From contig OY856187.1 of NCBI GenBank assembly GCA_963693315.1, positions 377,417,241 to 377,481,240 of the forward strand: a stretch of 64,000 nucleotides of DNA. Direction: 5' to 3'. A program made the position numbers and the translations under genes. This document shows positions 1-10,201 of this stretch, piece after piece. A model generated the notes under the pieces. The model was not told the DNA's origin. It made no database searches and saw only the letters and a program-made list of their open reading frames with translations. Numbering within the stretch: the first letter of the stretch is position 1; each line of letters opens with the position of its first letter. The stretch is from Diogma glabrata. Taxonomy: Eukaryota > Arthropoda > Insecta > Diptera > Cylindrotomidae.

Positions 1-1840
1 ATTTTGTCAACAAAAGTTGTAGATCTTAAAAAAATACATCGATTTTTTTCTTTGTACATGCAAAACAAAATTTTTTCAAGCTAAAAAAGAATGATTTTTT
101 ATAGTCGAATTTTAAAAAAATAACAAATATCGTTCGTTTTTTGCCTATAACTATTTCCGTTTTGATTTTACAAAAATATTTTGTCAGAAAAAGTTGTAGA
201 TCTTAAAAAAATACATCGATTTTTTTCTTTGTTCAAGCAAAAAAAAATTTTTACAAGCTTAAAAAGAACGATGTTTTGTAGTAGAATTTTAAAAAAATAA
301 CTAATATCGTTAGTTTTTCGCAAATTTTTTTTCTTGAACAAAGAAGACAATGTATTTTTTTAAGATCTACAACTTTTGTCAGTGAAATTTTTTTGTGAAA
401 TAAAAACTGAAATAGTTATAGGTGAAAAACGAACGATATTTGTTATTTTTTTAAAATTCGACTACAAAAAATCGTTCGTTTTAAGCTTGTAAAAATTTTT
501 TTTTTTTTTTGCTTAAACAAAGAAGAAAATCGATGATTTTTTTTAAGATCTACAACTTTTGTCAACAAACTTTTTTTTTAAATCAAAACTGAAATAGCTA
601 TAGGTGAAAAACGAACGATATTAGCTATTTTTTTAAAATTCGACTACAAAAAATCGTTCTTTTTAAGCTTGAAAAAATTTTTTTTGCTTAAACAAAGAAA
701 AATATCGATGTATTTTTTCAAGATCCACAACTTTTGCTCACACAATTTGTTTTTAAATCAACAACGAAAGAGTTATAGGCGAAAAACGAACGATATTAGT
801 GATTTTTTGTAAATTCGACTATAACTATTTTAGTTTCAATTTCGCCTATAGCTACTTCAGTTTTGATTTTATAAAAAAATTTTGTCAACAAAAGTTGTAG
901 ATCTTAAAAAAATACATCGATTTTTTTCTTAGTTCAAGCAAAAAAAAATTTTTACAAGCTTAAAAAGAACGATGTTTTGTAGTAGAATTTTAAAAAAATA
1001 ACTAATATCGTTAGTTTTTCGCAAATTTTTTTTCTTGAACAAAGAAGAAAATCGATGTATTTTTTTAAGATCTACAACTTTAATCAACGAAATTTTTTTG
1101 TGAAATCAAAACTGAAATAGTTATAGGTGAAAAACGAACGATATTTGTTATATCTTTAAAATTCGACTACAAAAAATCGTTCTTTTTAAGCTTGAAAAAA
1201 TTTTTGTTGCTTGAACAAAGAAGAAAATCGATGTATTTTAAGATCTACAACTTCTAGCTGCATAATTTTTTTTGTAAAATCAAAATTGAAATAGGTATAG
1301 GCGAAAAACGAACGATATTTGTAATTTTTTTAAAATTCGACTACAAAAATCGTTCTTTTTAAGCTTGTAAAAATTTTTTTTGCTTAAACAAAGAAGAAAA
1401 TCGATGTATTTTTTTAAGATCTACAACTTTTGTTGACAAACTTTTTTTTTTAAATCAAAACTGAAATAGCTATAGGTGAAAAACGAACGATATTAGCTAT
1501 TTTTTTAAAATTCGACTACAAAAAATCGTTCTTTTTAAGCTTGAAAAAATTTTTTTTTGCTTAAACAAAGAAAAATATCGATGTATTTTTTTAAGATCCA
1601 CAACTTGTGCTCACTCAATTTATTTTTAAATCAACAACGAAATAGTTATAGGCGAAAAACGAACGATATTAGTGATTTTTATAAAGTTCGACTATAAAAA
1701 ATCGATCTCTTTTAGCTTTAAAATTTTTTTTTCGTATAAACAAAGAAAAACTCGATGTATTTGTACAAGATCCTCAACTTTTGCTCACACGATTTTTTGT
1801 AAAATCAAAACTGAAAAAGTTATATGCGAAAAGCTGATTG
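1..1840. repeat. Satellite-like tandem repeat, about 170-180 bp units in both orientations
   Basis: Units share a string of short blocks: AAAACGAACGATATT, AAAATTCGACTACAAAAAATCG, AAGCTTG, AACAAAGAAGAAAATCGATG, AAGATCTACAACTTTTG. Units at about 1-300 and 840-1015 are reverse-oriented; those at about 320-835 and 1020-1840 are forward. The block at 191-335 recurs almost exactly at 893-1035, so there is a higher-order duplication of about 700 bp that includes an inversion joint. No gene is supported; the small open frames here have no recognisable domain. Confidence 0.8.
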
Positions 1841-2001
1841 TATCTCGTTTTCTTTGCCCTTTGAACATAAAAAATAAAATGGCGAGTGGTAAATTTTTTT
1901 TTAAAAATCTGAAAAAATTCGGGAATGCTTTTTAGACCATAAAGAACCTAATTCCGGTACGAGGTTGTGACAATTAAAACAAAGCTGATTTGGTGGGACA
2001 C

Positions 2002-2842
<841 letters not shown>

Positions 2843-3060
2843 TAGACGAGGGATTAGCGTACAAAAGCATGTACTAACTTTCGAAAACCTGTATAGTTAA
2901 AAGGATTTGAATGCGGTTTTTTGCATTCGATTCAGAAAGTCAATTATAAAATTTGTTTGGTGTTTTGCAAGCCCAGATCGGCTTTATTGCATTTCTGCAG
3001 CTAAAATATGCATTTTTGTAAGTGCATTTTTTAGAATAACAAAAAAAAATTATAATTCGG
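2843..3060 (+). repeat. Left terminal inverted repeat of foldback element
   Basis: Partner of 5060-5265. Shared blocks include TTTCGAAA.CCTGTATAG, TTTGAATGCGG and TTTCTGCAGCTAAAA, then a run ending in TTATAA before the arm-internal tandem repeats begin. Confidence 0.85.
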
Positions 3061-3090
3061 TAAATAATAGCCGAAACGAGCCCAAATTCA

Positions 3091-3610
3091 TTACTCAGGG
3101 GTTTTTGGGGTTGCTGATCACGAATATGATGTCTAACAAGTAATACCGTGGACCTGGAGGTCAACGCGCCCTTATTATACAGCTTCTCAGTTCTCCTTGA
3201 CTTTTGTCAAAATTTTCGATATAAAAGATCCAATATTTGTTATTGGGGGGTTTTTGGGATCGCTGATCATCATTATGATATTTAAAAATGTACTTGACGT
3301 ATCTGGGGATCATAGCAACCCGATTATAAAGGTCATATCCTGGAGCTTTCTTTAAATTTCTCATCAAAAGCATTAAAAATCTTTACTCGGGTGTTTTCGA
3401 GGTCGCTGATCACGAATATGATGTTTAAAACTCCACCCAACATACCTGGGATCAAATTGACCCGATAATGTAGATCATCTACTGGAGTTTCCTTAATTTT
3501 TTTATCAAAATCATTAAAAATCATTACTCGGGTGTTTTTGGGGTCACTGATCATGATTATGGAATTAAAAAATTCTGACATACCGGGGACTTATAATGAC
3601 TTTATTTTTA
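3091..3610. repeat. Tandem repeats inside the left foldback arm (about 145-bp period)
   Basis: Four diverged units begin near 3091, 3238, 3382 and 3523, each with a GGGGTTTTTGGGGTNGCTGA.CA core, then a CCTGGGATCA-like block and TTAAAAATC. Inverse units occur in the right arm at about 4815-5070 (CCCCAAAAACCCTCGAGTAA near 4874). Short frames in this block are by-products of the repeat. Confidence 0.7.
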
Positions 3611-4023
3611 ATGTCATCTCCCGAAGTTTTCTTACCCGGTTATTATTATATAATAATAATAACTAGGAATCGCCCAGTGGCCGAAATTCAGCCATTGTAA
3701 ATAGAAATTGTAAATCGATCTCGTAACCAAATAGCTACAACACATTGTTTCAGAGTTTAATTAATTAATATAGATTGATTTTGAATTGTGAAACAAACAA
3801 CTTAAAAAGAAAACAAAATAACCGAACAAAAAACTCAAAAAACACGATTATCATATTTTTGCCATTTTTTCTGAAAAAATCGTCAAAATTCAAAAAAAAG
3901 TTTTTTTCGACACATCTACTACTCAAGACCTTTCCTACAATATATATATATATATATTGGCACACTTTTGATGGCGCACATATTTTAAAATTGTACCGCA
4001 AAAATTATGCTTGCGTATTTATA

Positions 4024-4510
4024 TATAGATAGATATTTATAATATTATAATATTACAATATAATATTATAATAATATTTATAATAATAATAATAATAATA
4101 TTTATAAAATTATTATTAAAAAAATTATTATTATTAGTATTAATATTTATTATTATATATTATTATATTATATTATTATTATAAAATAATTAATTAAAAA
4201 AAACTTGAATTTTTTATAACCCCTTGTCAATTAAAATATTTAAAAATAAATTAAATTTAAAATATTTTGAAAAATAATTTTAAAAGTTTAAAAAAATAGG
4301 TAGTACGTGCCTGTATATTATATTATATTATATAAAACTGTATTATATTTATATTATATTATATAAACTGTATATTATATTATATATTATAAAATTATAT
4401 CATATTATATAAAAATTATATTACATAAATATTATTTTGAATTTTTGAGATCAATTAAACTCAACTCATTAATTAAACCATTACATAAATATATTATATT
4501 ATATAAAACA
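4024..4510. repeat. AT-only low-complexity tract
   Basis: Runs of AATAAT, TATTATA and poly-A/T with very few G or C, in the loop of the foldback element. No gene. Confidence 0.8.
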
Positions 4511-4518
4511 AAAATAAA

Positions 4519-4668
4519 ATTTTAGGACGACATTTTTTTTTTCAATGTTTGTTATTTTTTTTCAATTATAATTTAGATGAACCATAAACGAAAAAAAAAA
4601 ACAAATGTCTTAGATTTCATTTTTGTTTTGGGAAAATGACGTCCAAAAAAAAGACATCCTAACAAAAT
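4519..4668. mobile_element. Small MITE-like insert in the foldback loop
   Basis: About 150 bp bounded by ATTTTAGGACGACATTTTTT on the left and AAAAAAGACATCCTAACAAAAT on the right, which are imperfect inverted copies. No coding content. Edges are approximate, and chance pairing of A/T runs contributes. Confidence 0.35.
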
Positions 4669-4747
4669 GATGTCCGTTTGAGCCAAAAACGGACATCATT
4701 CAGGACGTCATTAATGATGTCCCAAATGACGTCCTGAATGACGTCTT
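4667..4747. repeat. Cluster of nested palindromes built on GGACGTCATT / AATGACGTCC
   Basis: Within 80 bp the motif TGACGTC or its complement occurs several times, with ACGGACATCATT/AATGATGTCCGT as a second inverted pair. The strand can fold into stacked hairpins. TGACGTC is also the core of CRE/ATF-type sites, but here it is best explained as element structure. Confidence 0.6.
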
Positions 4748-5059
4748 TTGTTTTATCTGGGTATATGCTGTATTATATTTTACACAAGCTCTAGGAGATG
4801 ATTTTAGTAATCAAGTCTTCCTGATCCCCAGGTATGTTAGTTAATTTTTGTAATATAATAATCATGATCAGTGACCCCAAAAACCCTCGAGTAATGATTT
4901 TTAATGGTATCCATAATATCCCCAGGTGCGTTAGGTGAATTAAACCTCATATACGTGATCAGCGACCTGGAAAACCCCCGAGTAAAGATTTTTAATGCTT
5001 TTGATAAGAAATTTAAAGAAAACTCCAGGATATGATCTTCATAATCGGGACGCTATGAT

Positions 5060-5265
5060 CCCCAGGTTATAATTTTTTTTATTATTATAAAAAATGCACT
5101 TACAAAAATGCATTTTTTAGCTGCAGAAATGCAATAAAGCCGATCTGGGTTTGCAAAACACCAAACAAATTTTATAATTGACTTTCTGAAACGAATGCAA
5201 AAACCGCATTCAAATCCGTTTAACTATACAGGTTTCGAAAGTTCAATACGCTAATCCCTCGTCTA
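5060..5265 (-). repeat. Right terminal inverted repeat of foldback element
   Basis: Inverse copy of 2843-3060; differences are scattered single bases and short indels near the tip (the left copy has about 8 extra bases after GCGTA). Confidence 0.85.
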
Positions 5266-6014
5266 TTTGCAAAATATACTCATCAATACTTCAGCAAATT
5301 GTCTAATTGTAATAAAATGTGTAATGTTATAAATATTTTTAAAAATATTATTTTAGATATTTGGTTTTAACCACCACCTGTAGGGGAACACCGGAACACA
5401 ATTCAAAACTTATTGCACACTAATAAAAATTGACTACATAATTTCTATTAGCTGGTAATATTTTTATAAAATTTCTATTTAAAATTGATTCGTTTCCTTG
5501 TCAAGTCACGTTATTTATATAATCGATCCGTGCAGTTATTTATATTTATTTATAAATTTCAAAAAGTAAGTTTTATTTAAATAACTAATAATATCAAATC
5601 AAATTAATTTTATTTAAAACAAAACTGAAAAGTTAGTTTTAAAAGTTTTGTGTTTGCAATATTAAATTTATATTTTCGAGCTATTTGCTATTGTCTTCCA
5701 TTTGTAGGCGAACACTGGCATACAATAAAAACAATGTTTTACACTGTTGAAAATTATATATAAATACAATATTGCTATTTTGATTTCCACTGTCAAAATT
5801 AGCTATATCGTCTTGTAAGTTTATAGTAGAAGAATTTGTAAATTTTATCATGTATATTATCAAGCGTAGAAAAAATAGCGTTTTCTACGCGTGGTAAAAA
5901 CCTTTTTACGTGACTGGACGGTTTGTGAGACGCGACAGCGTCGAGTGGAATAAGTTCAGGAACAAGAGACGAGAGAGAAAAAGTGACGTTTTCATCACTT
6001 GTTAGAAAATCTAC
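5266..6014. other. Intergenic, nothing recognised
   Basis: AT-rich sequence without a convincing open frame. A slightly GC-richer patch at 5880-5990 has no recognisable motif. Confidence 0.4.
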
Positions 6015-6290
6015 TATTTTTGTTTTGGTTGTTATAATTTCAAATGTTCATTGGAGGTGGCTTAAAGCAGAAACTTTGAAAAAAAAAAAATGTTTTTGAA
6101 AAAAAATTAATTTTGAAAATAAATTAATTATTTTATTTTGTAGCGCAAAACAGTTTTTTTTTGTAATTTTCGAGAGCACAGTTTTTGACTTATTTTCGAA
6201 AATGCAAAATTTTTTTTTGTTCCCCCCCTTAACTTCGAACATTACAAAAGAAAAAAATTCATGGTTGTAGGAATTTCGCATAAAGAAAGC
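6015..6290. repeat. Dispersed repeat related to the arms of the 54.9-61.0 kb foldback element
   Basis: Shares GGTTGTTATAATTTCAAATG, TGTAGNGCAAAACAGTTTTT, GAAAGCACAGTTTT and CCCCCTTAACTTCGAACA in the same order as 55080-55390 and 56830-57115. It is an isolated copy without terminal repeats. Confidence 0.7.
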
Positions 6291-6983
6291 CGTTTTTTTT
6301 GTTTAGGTGGTTATAATTTCAAATAAACAGCTTTGAAGATTCAATCCAACGTGAAGCGATACTAACAAAAACTGTTTTTCCTCAAACATAATAAACACGA
6401 CACCCTCAGCGAGCGAATTATATTTATTTTTAATTCACTAGGTTAACTTGGATTTGAAATAGATATTGAATTAAGGATTTTTGTGAGTAATCAAACTGAA
6501 GTTACCAAGGAAATAATTTGAATTTCTCAATTCGAAAGTACATATATTCTATTAGAGCTTCCAATACTATAAATACCGGTGTTGGCCCTAAAATCTCATT
6601 TCGGTATTACCTTTATTAATTAGTAATTCATTAAAGTTGTTGCAGCGCTTCCGCGAAGTTTAATCGCACTGATGAAGAACTTAATAAAAAATCCTCCACA
6701 AACTAATATATATGACTCTATTAAAACGCAGTTTTCAGTCACCCAATAAAGACTGCGTCTAAGCAAATCTAGGAACTGATTTATAAGGCAGTTATAAAAA
6801 TGATGCTCCTTCCAGATTCTACTACCGGCTGAAACAAAAAGCCGGAATTCTGTGCCAACGTTGAACAGAATCAGGCATCATCTAGCCAAGTTTCAATGTC
6901 ACATACACAAAATGATGATTTAAATTACTTGGTTAAGGACTAAACCGAATCTATATCTGAAATATGGTCTCGTTTATACCCCT
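6291..6983. other. Leader region of the old gypsy relic (probable), no clear frame
   Basis: The stretch contains a TATAAATACC-like box near 6570 and weak, broken coding traces after about 6800, just before recognisable protease and pol sequence of a Ty3/gypsy relic. It may be its 5' LTR/gag part, but I could not pair it with a 3' LTR. Confidence 0.3.
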
Positions 6984-7330
6984 ATGAACGTGGTCACAGG
7001 CGTAGTTTCTACAGACGTGATTGAAGCTTGTCAAGTCAACGAAGTATTAGCAGATCATTTAAGCCGACTAGTACTGCCAATAAGTCCATCTGTTGGTGGC
7101 ATAAACGTTATGGGCAGCAAGCTAGCGCTCTATGGCACCGAATTCAGAAGACTCATAAGTCCCTCTACAGTTGCGGCTAATGATGGGACTAATGATAATC
7201 GCTGCATGCTCATTTGTTGCCTTAAAAGTACAATAGAATTTTGAATTGATACAAGGGTTAATATATCAGTTATTCACAGTTTCTAATTTAAAAATGTTTA
7301 CCATAAATGGAATATATGAAGCCATTCTCC
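6984..7330 (+). pseudogene. Ty3/gypsy relic: gag end and aspartic protease
   Basis: The frame from 6984 runs 86 codons to a stop where the protease motif is expected. Across that stop the next codons read IDTRVNISVI, a decayed form of the retroviral-type protease signature (L/F)IDTGA(D/N)VSVI. The second residue of the catalytic DTG (T) remains and G has changed to R. Order and orientation agree with the RT, RNase H and integrase relics that follow. Inactive; assignment rests on motif and context. Confidence 0.6.
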
Positions 7331-7403
7331 AAGAGTTCTCCTCCATTACAATGGAGCCCAGATATGACGGATCATTAAGACACAACTTGGTTCATCGTAT
7401 CTG

Positions 7404-7850
7404 AAGGATGTGTTCCTTTTTTCTAGACCACGTCAGCTGGGGTCTGAAAAATACAGCATTGCTAATAACGAGTTTGATCAGATTGTTCAACTTGGATTAG
7501 TAAAGCCTTATTCCTCATATGTATATGGCTCCGTCTTGTACCAAAAAAAGAGCAAAATAATTGGAGGGCTTGTGGGAACTACAGCCGTCCTAATGCAGCA
7601 ATGGTACCATATCAGTATCTTATTTCCCATATTAAAGATTTTTCACTGCTCGTATGTGGTTGTACGATTTTTTCAAAAATTCATTTGGCGACTAAAGGTA
7701 TATTTTACCAAATATACCTTCGATCGCAGAAGATGTACACAAATTTGAAATAACTACTTTTAATGAACTCTAAATAACCACTTGGTTTTTTTGAGTTCAT
7801 TAAAATGCCTTATGGTCTGAGTAATGCGGCATAGACATTTTAACGCTTTA
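7404..7850 (+). pseudogene. Ty3/gypsy relic: reverse transcriptase, N-terminal half
   Basis: Starts with a PRQLGSEK...NNEFDQIVQLGLVKPYSS block, the usual gypsy RT entry (R-L-P-x4-...-x-EF-x-x-M-x-x-LG-x-x-x-PS-S). Frame changes follow near 7560 and 7770, after which MPYGLSNAA, the motif before the YXDD box, is readable at about 7806-7832. The YXDD catalytic box itself is missing: sequence jumps from the GLSNAA region to the thumb, so a deletion has removed motif C. Dead copy. Domain identity is secure, clade is not. Confidence 0.75.
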
Positions 7851-8560
7851 AACGTTCCTACCCATAATTTTCTATGCCATGAGATTTTAGGAGATGTCAT
7901 ATCATCTAACGTTCAAACCTTGACTATTAGACAATTTTCTCAGCCAACATCCGTTCAACAGGCTCAGCAGTTTGTGGGTATGGTTAATTATTACCAAAGG
8001 TTTATACCAAAACTAGCTGAATTAATAGTATCAGTTCACATCCACCTCATTTCCCTTATAAAACAAGGTAAAGAAGTGAAATTTTCTTGGCCTGTTAAAT
8101 GTAGTGCAGCTATTGACCTTGTCAAACAAGCACTGGAGCATACAACACTCCTCGCACATCCTCAGCAGAACTTTTTTCTGTTCAAAATGGATGGTGCAGG
8201 TACTGCGATAGGAGCAGTACTAGAACAGTATGCAGATAAATATGGACAACCATTAGAATTTTTCTCTTTAGCAAGCTTTCGCTTGCTGAAACCAAATATT
8301 CTGCTTTCAATAGTGAAGTTTTAGCAATATTTGCTGCGATCAAACAATTTCGATATTTCATCGAGGGTCGTTTACTGTGTTCACTGACCATAAACCTCTG
8401 ACTACTACTATTACATGCAATACAGAAAATAGTTCCAGACAGCTACATCATTTTGACTATGTATGGGGCCGTTTATCACAGTTATTAGACATATATCAGG
8501 AAAAGAGGACGTGGTGGCGGATACGTTTTCACGATTATATGAGGAAATAGCTCTTTGTTT
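7851..8560 (+). pseudogene. Ty3/gypsy relic: RT thumb and RNase H
   Basis: The frame 7824-8324 contains the thumb signature FVGMVNYYQRFIPKLAEL and then an RNase H start with FKMDGAGTAIGAVLEQ, where family members have T/D-A-S. After a frameshift near 8290 the motif TDHKPLT is readable at 8385-8405. The frame at 8463-8654 has the end-of-RNase-H signature ISGKEDVVADTFSR. At least two frame breaks lie in this part. Length and motif order fit a normal gypsy pol. Confidence 0.8.
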
Positions 8561-8789
8561 ATCCGGGTTGGATATCTCTCACAACTCGTTCAACTTCAAA
8601 AGTCTGATTAAGAACTCAAAGACTTGTTGCTTGTTCAAAATACAAACAAATTAAAGTTTAAGCTTGACCTCATCTCTTGTGTGCATCCTCATAAACTTAT
8701 TTGGTGTGAGACTACTTCGGAAAAACCTCATCCAAAATCCCACGAATAACTAAGACGTAATATTTTTAATATTTTACATGGTTTGTCCC

Positions 8790-9010
8790 TCCCAGGTGTT
8801 CATGCTTGACAGAATTTAATTTTTTCTAGATACTTTCGACCGTATATGAATATTGACGTTGGATTTGGTCTAAAATATGCCTGGCTTGTCAAAGATCCCA
8901 AATCAACCGTTATACATTGACTGAATTTGGTAGGTTCAACATTCCAAGCGGTCGGTTTGATCATATCCATACAGGTATCGTGGAAAGTCTACCTCTTTCT
9001 TATGGATATG
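8790..9010 (+). pseudogene. Ty3/gypsy relic: integrase zinc-binding end and start of core, cut by an insertion
   Basis: Reads CLACQRSQ (CxxC half of the HHCC zinc finger) at about 8880-8905, then RFDHIHTGIVESLP, where the H-I-D/H-x of the integrase core starts. The sequence stops mid-domain at 9010 because a 5.6-kb LTR element is inserted there. The core resumes at 14593. Using one copy of the TATG target duplication, the frame continues directly. Confidence 0.8.
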
Positions 9011-9586
9011 TGTAACGTCCGCAATATTCGTAAAACAATAATAAAACCAAATTCATCTTCTGTTTCTAATTCAATAAAAATGTATTTCATTAGTTTCCGT
9101 TCATTTTTACATTAATAATAATTTTAAAATTTTCTAATACTTAACTGTTAGTTAAATTTCGAATATACTATAAAAAACAAACGAACGTACTCAATTTTAT
9201 TTCCAATTCTAACAAACAGATGTCGTTACTAAACTTTTGCTGAACTTAGTATTACACGATTTGTTTTGACATCAGAAGATGTCAAACAAAAAAATCACAT
9301 TGTTGATTTTGTAAAAAAGATTTGAGATGTGTAACGCATTCCGATCTTGTCATTAAAAAAAGCCACATGTTTTTTTCTGACTAGATTGATTCAAGTCTTG
9401 TCATGAAAATAGTAAAAACTTGTTTAGATTAGATGTTTTTTTTTTACGAAAAATATTGTTTTATTGTATTACTATTGTTTTGTTTAAATTAATATATGGA
9501 AAATCATAAAACAATTTAAGTTTTGTTTTACCTGTGGATGAAGAGTGAGGATGTCAAGGTTGTGTTACTTTATTGATAAAATATTT

Positions 9587-9594
9587 TATCGATA
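9587..9594. promoter_or_regulatory. DRE-type TATCGATA motif in the 5' LTR
   Basis: An exact TATCGATA palindrome lies about 200 bp upstream of the J-domain ATG. In Drosophila this octamer is the DREF binding site of many housekeeping promoters. A functional role here is inference. Confidence 0.35.
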
Positions 9595-9797
9595 ATTTCA
9601 ATAGCTGTTTGTTCAATTATAATATATGAGTTTGTACTGTTATCATATGGTTTTATGTTTGGTGTAGTTTCAACGTTAAAAAAATCAGAAACGATACCAC
9701 ATAGTTATTCAATTTTCAAAATTTGTCAAAGTTTACCTTCACCATATAAGATAAGGGATTGCTAACCAAAAAAAATTAACACAAACAATATACAAAA

Positions 9798-9941
9798 ATG
9801 GTTGATTATTACAAAATACTTGATGTTACTAAAACCGCATCAGACACAGAAATTAAAAAAGCATACAGGAAATTAGCTTTAAAATGGCATCCAGATAAAA
9901 ATCCTGAAAACTCTGAAGCAGCTTCAACAAAAAAATACTAA
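9798..9941 (+). pseudogene. Captured DnaJ/Mrj-like J-domain fragment (5' LTR copy)
   Basis: A 47-codon frame begins [10 protein letters not shown], continues [20 protein letters not shown] and stops at TAA after TKKY. This is helices I and II of a J-domain with the catalytic HPD tripeptide at residues 31-33, which in complete DnaJ proteins stimulates Hsp70 ATPase. The MVDYYK start and spacing are typical of DNAJB6/Mrj-class co-chaperones. Helices III-IV and the G/F-rich and C-terminal parts are absent. Two codons past the stop the sequence reads AAG|GTTTTT, which could be the old exon-intron joint, so the stop may be a point mutation just inside the original exon. The surrounding AT-rich sequence has no other part of the gene. 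Probably not a functional chaperone; whether the short peptide is made is unknown. Confidence 0.8.
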
Positions 9942-10201
9942 AATAAGGTTTTTATACAATTATATGTCAATATTTTTATATATATATATTATATTCCATT
10001 CTTTTTTATTGAATTTTTTTTTATTTTTTTTGAATTGAATTCAAATTTTGATTTCCTTCTGGAAATGTTAGGCTAGAGCCTTCAGTGTATATAAGAGGTT
10101 CCCAAGACCGGGTTTATGTGGGGGCAACACGGCCATCCCGTTTATTTGTATAGAATTTTCTTTTTGAATAACATATCTAGTAGCAAAGGTCCAACATAAC
10201 A

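Larger units (their letters stand above)
2843..5265. mobile_element. Foldback transposon with long terminal inverted repeats
   Basis: The outer about 210 bp on the left (from TAGACGAGGGATTAGCG at 2843) is matched in inverse orientation on the right, ending CGCTAATCCCTCGTCTA at 5265. The arms agree at well over 90% by eye. Inside each arm lies a tandem repeat block (see the entry for 3091-3610). TA dinucleotides at both edges could be a 2-bp target duplication, or the first bases of the repeat itself. No transposase frame is present, so it is non-autonomous. The layout (long inverted arms with internal tandem repeats, no coding middle) resembles Foldback/Galileo-type elements; superfamily membership is inference. 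Confidence 0.8.
9011..10201 (+). repeat. 5' LTR of LARD-like element
   Basis: 1191 bp, begins TGTAACG and ends ATAACA (TGT...ACA ends). It contains a promoter-like segment and a truncated J-domain reading frame at 9798-9941. The partner LTR is 13401-14592. Confidence 0.92.

Noticed and set aside
9798..9941. J-domain frame as a functional host mrj gene
   Set aside because: Truncated by a stop, present in both LTRs of a mobile element, and no downstream exons follow.
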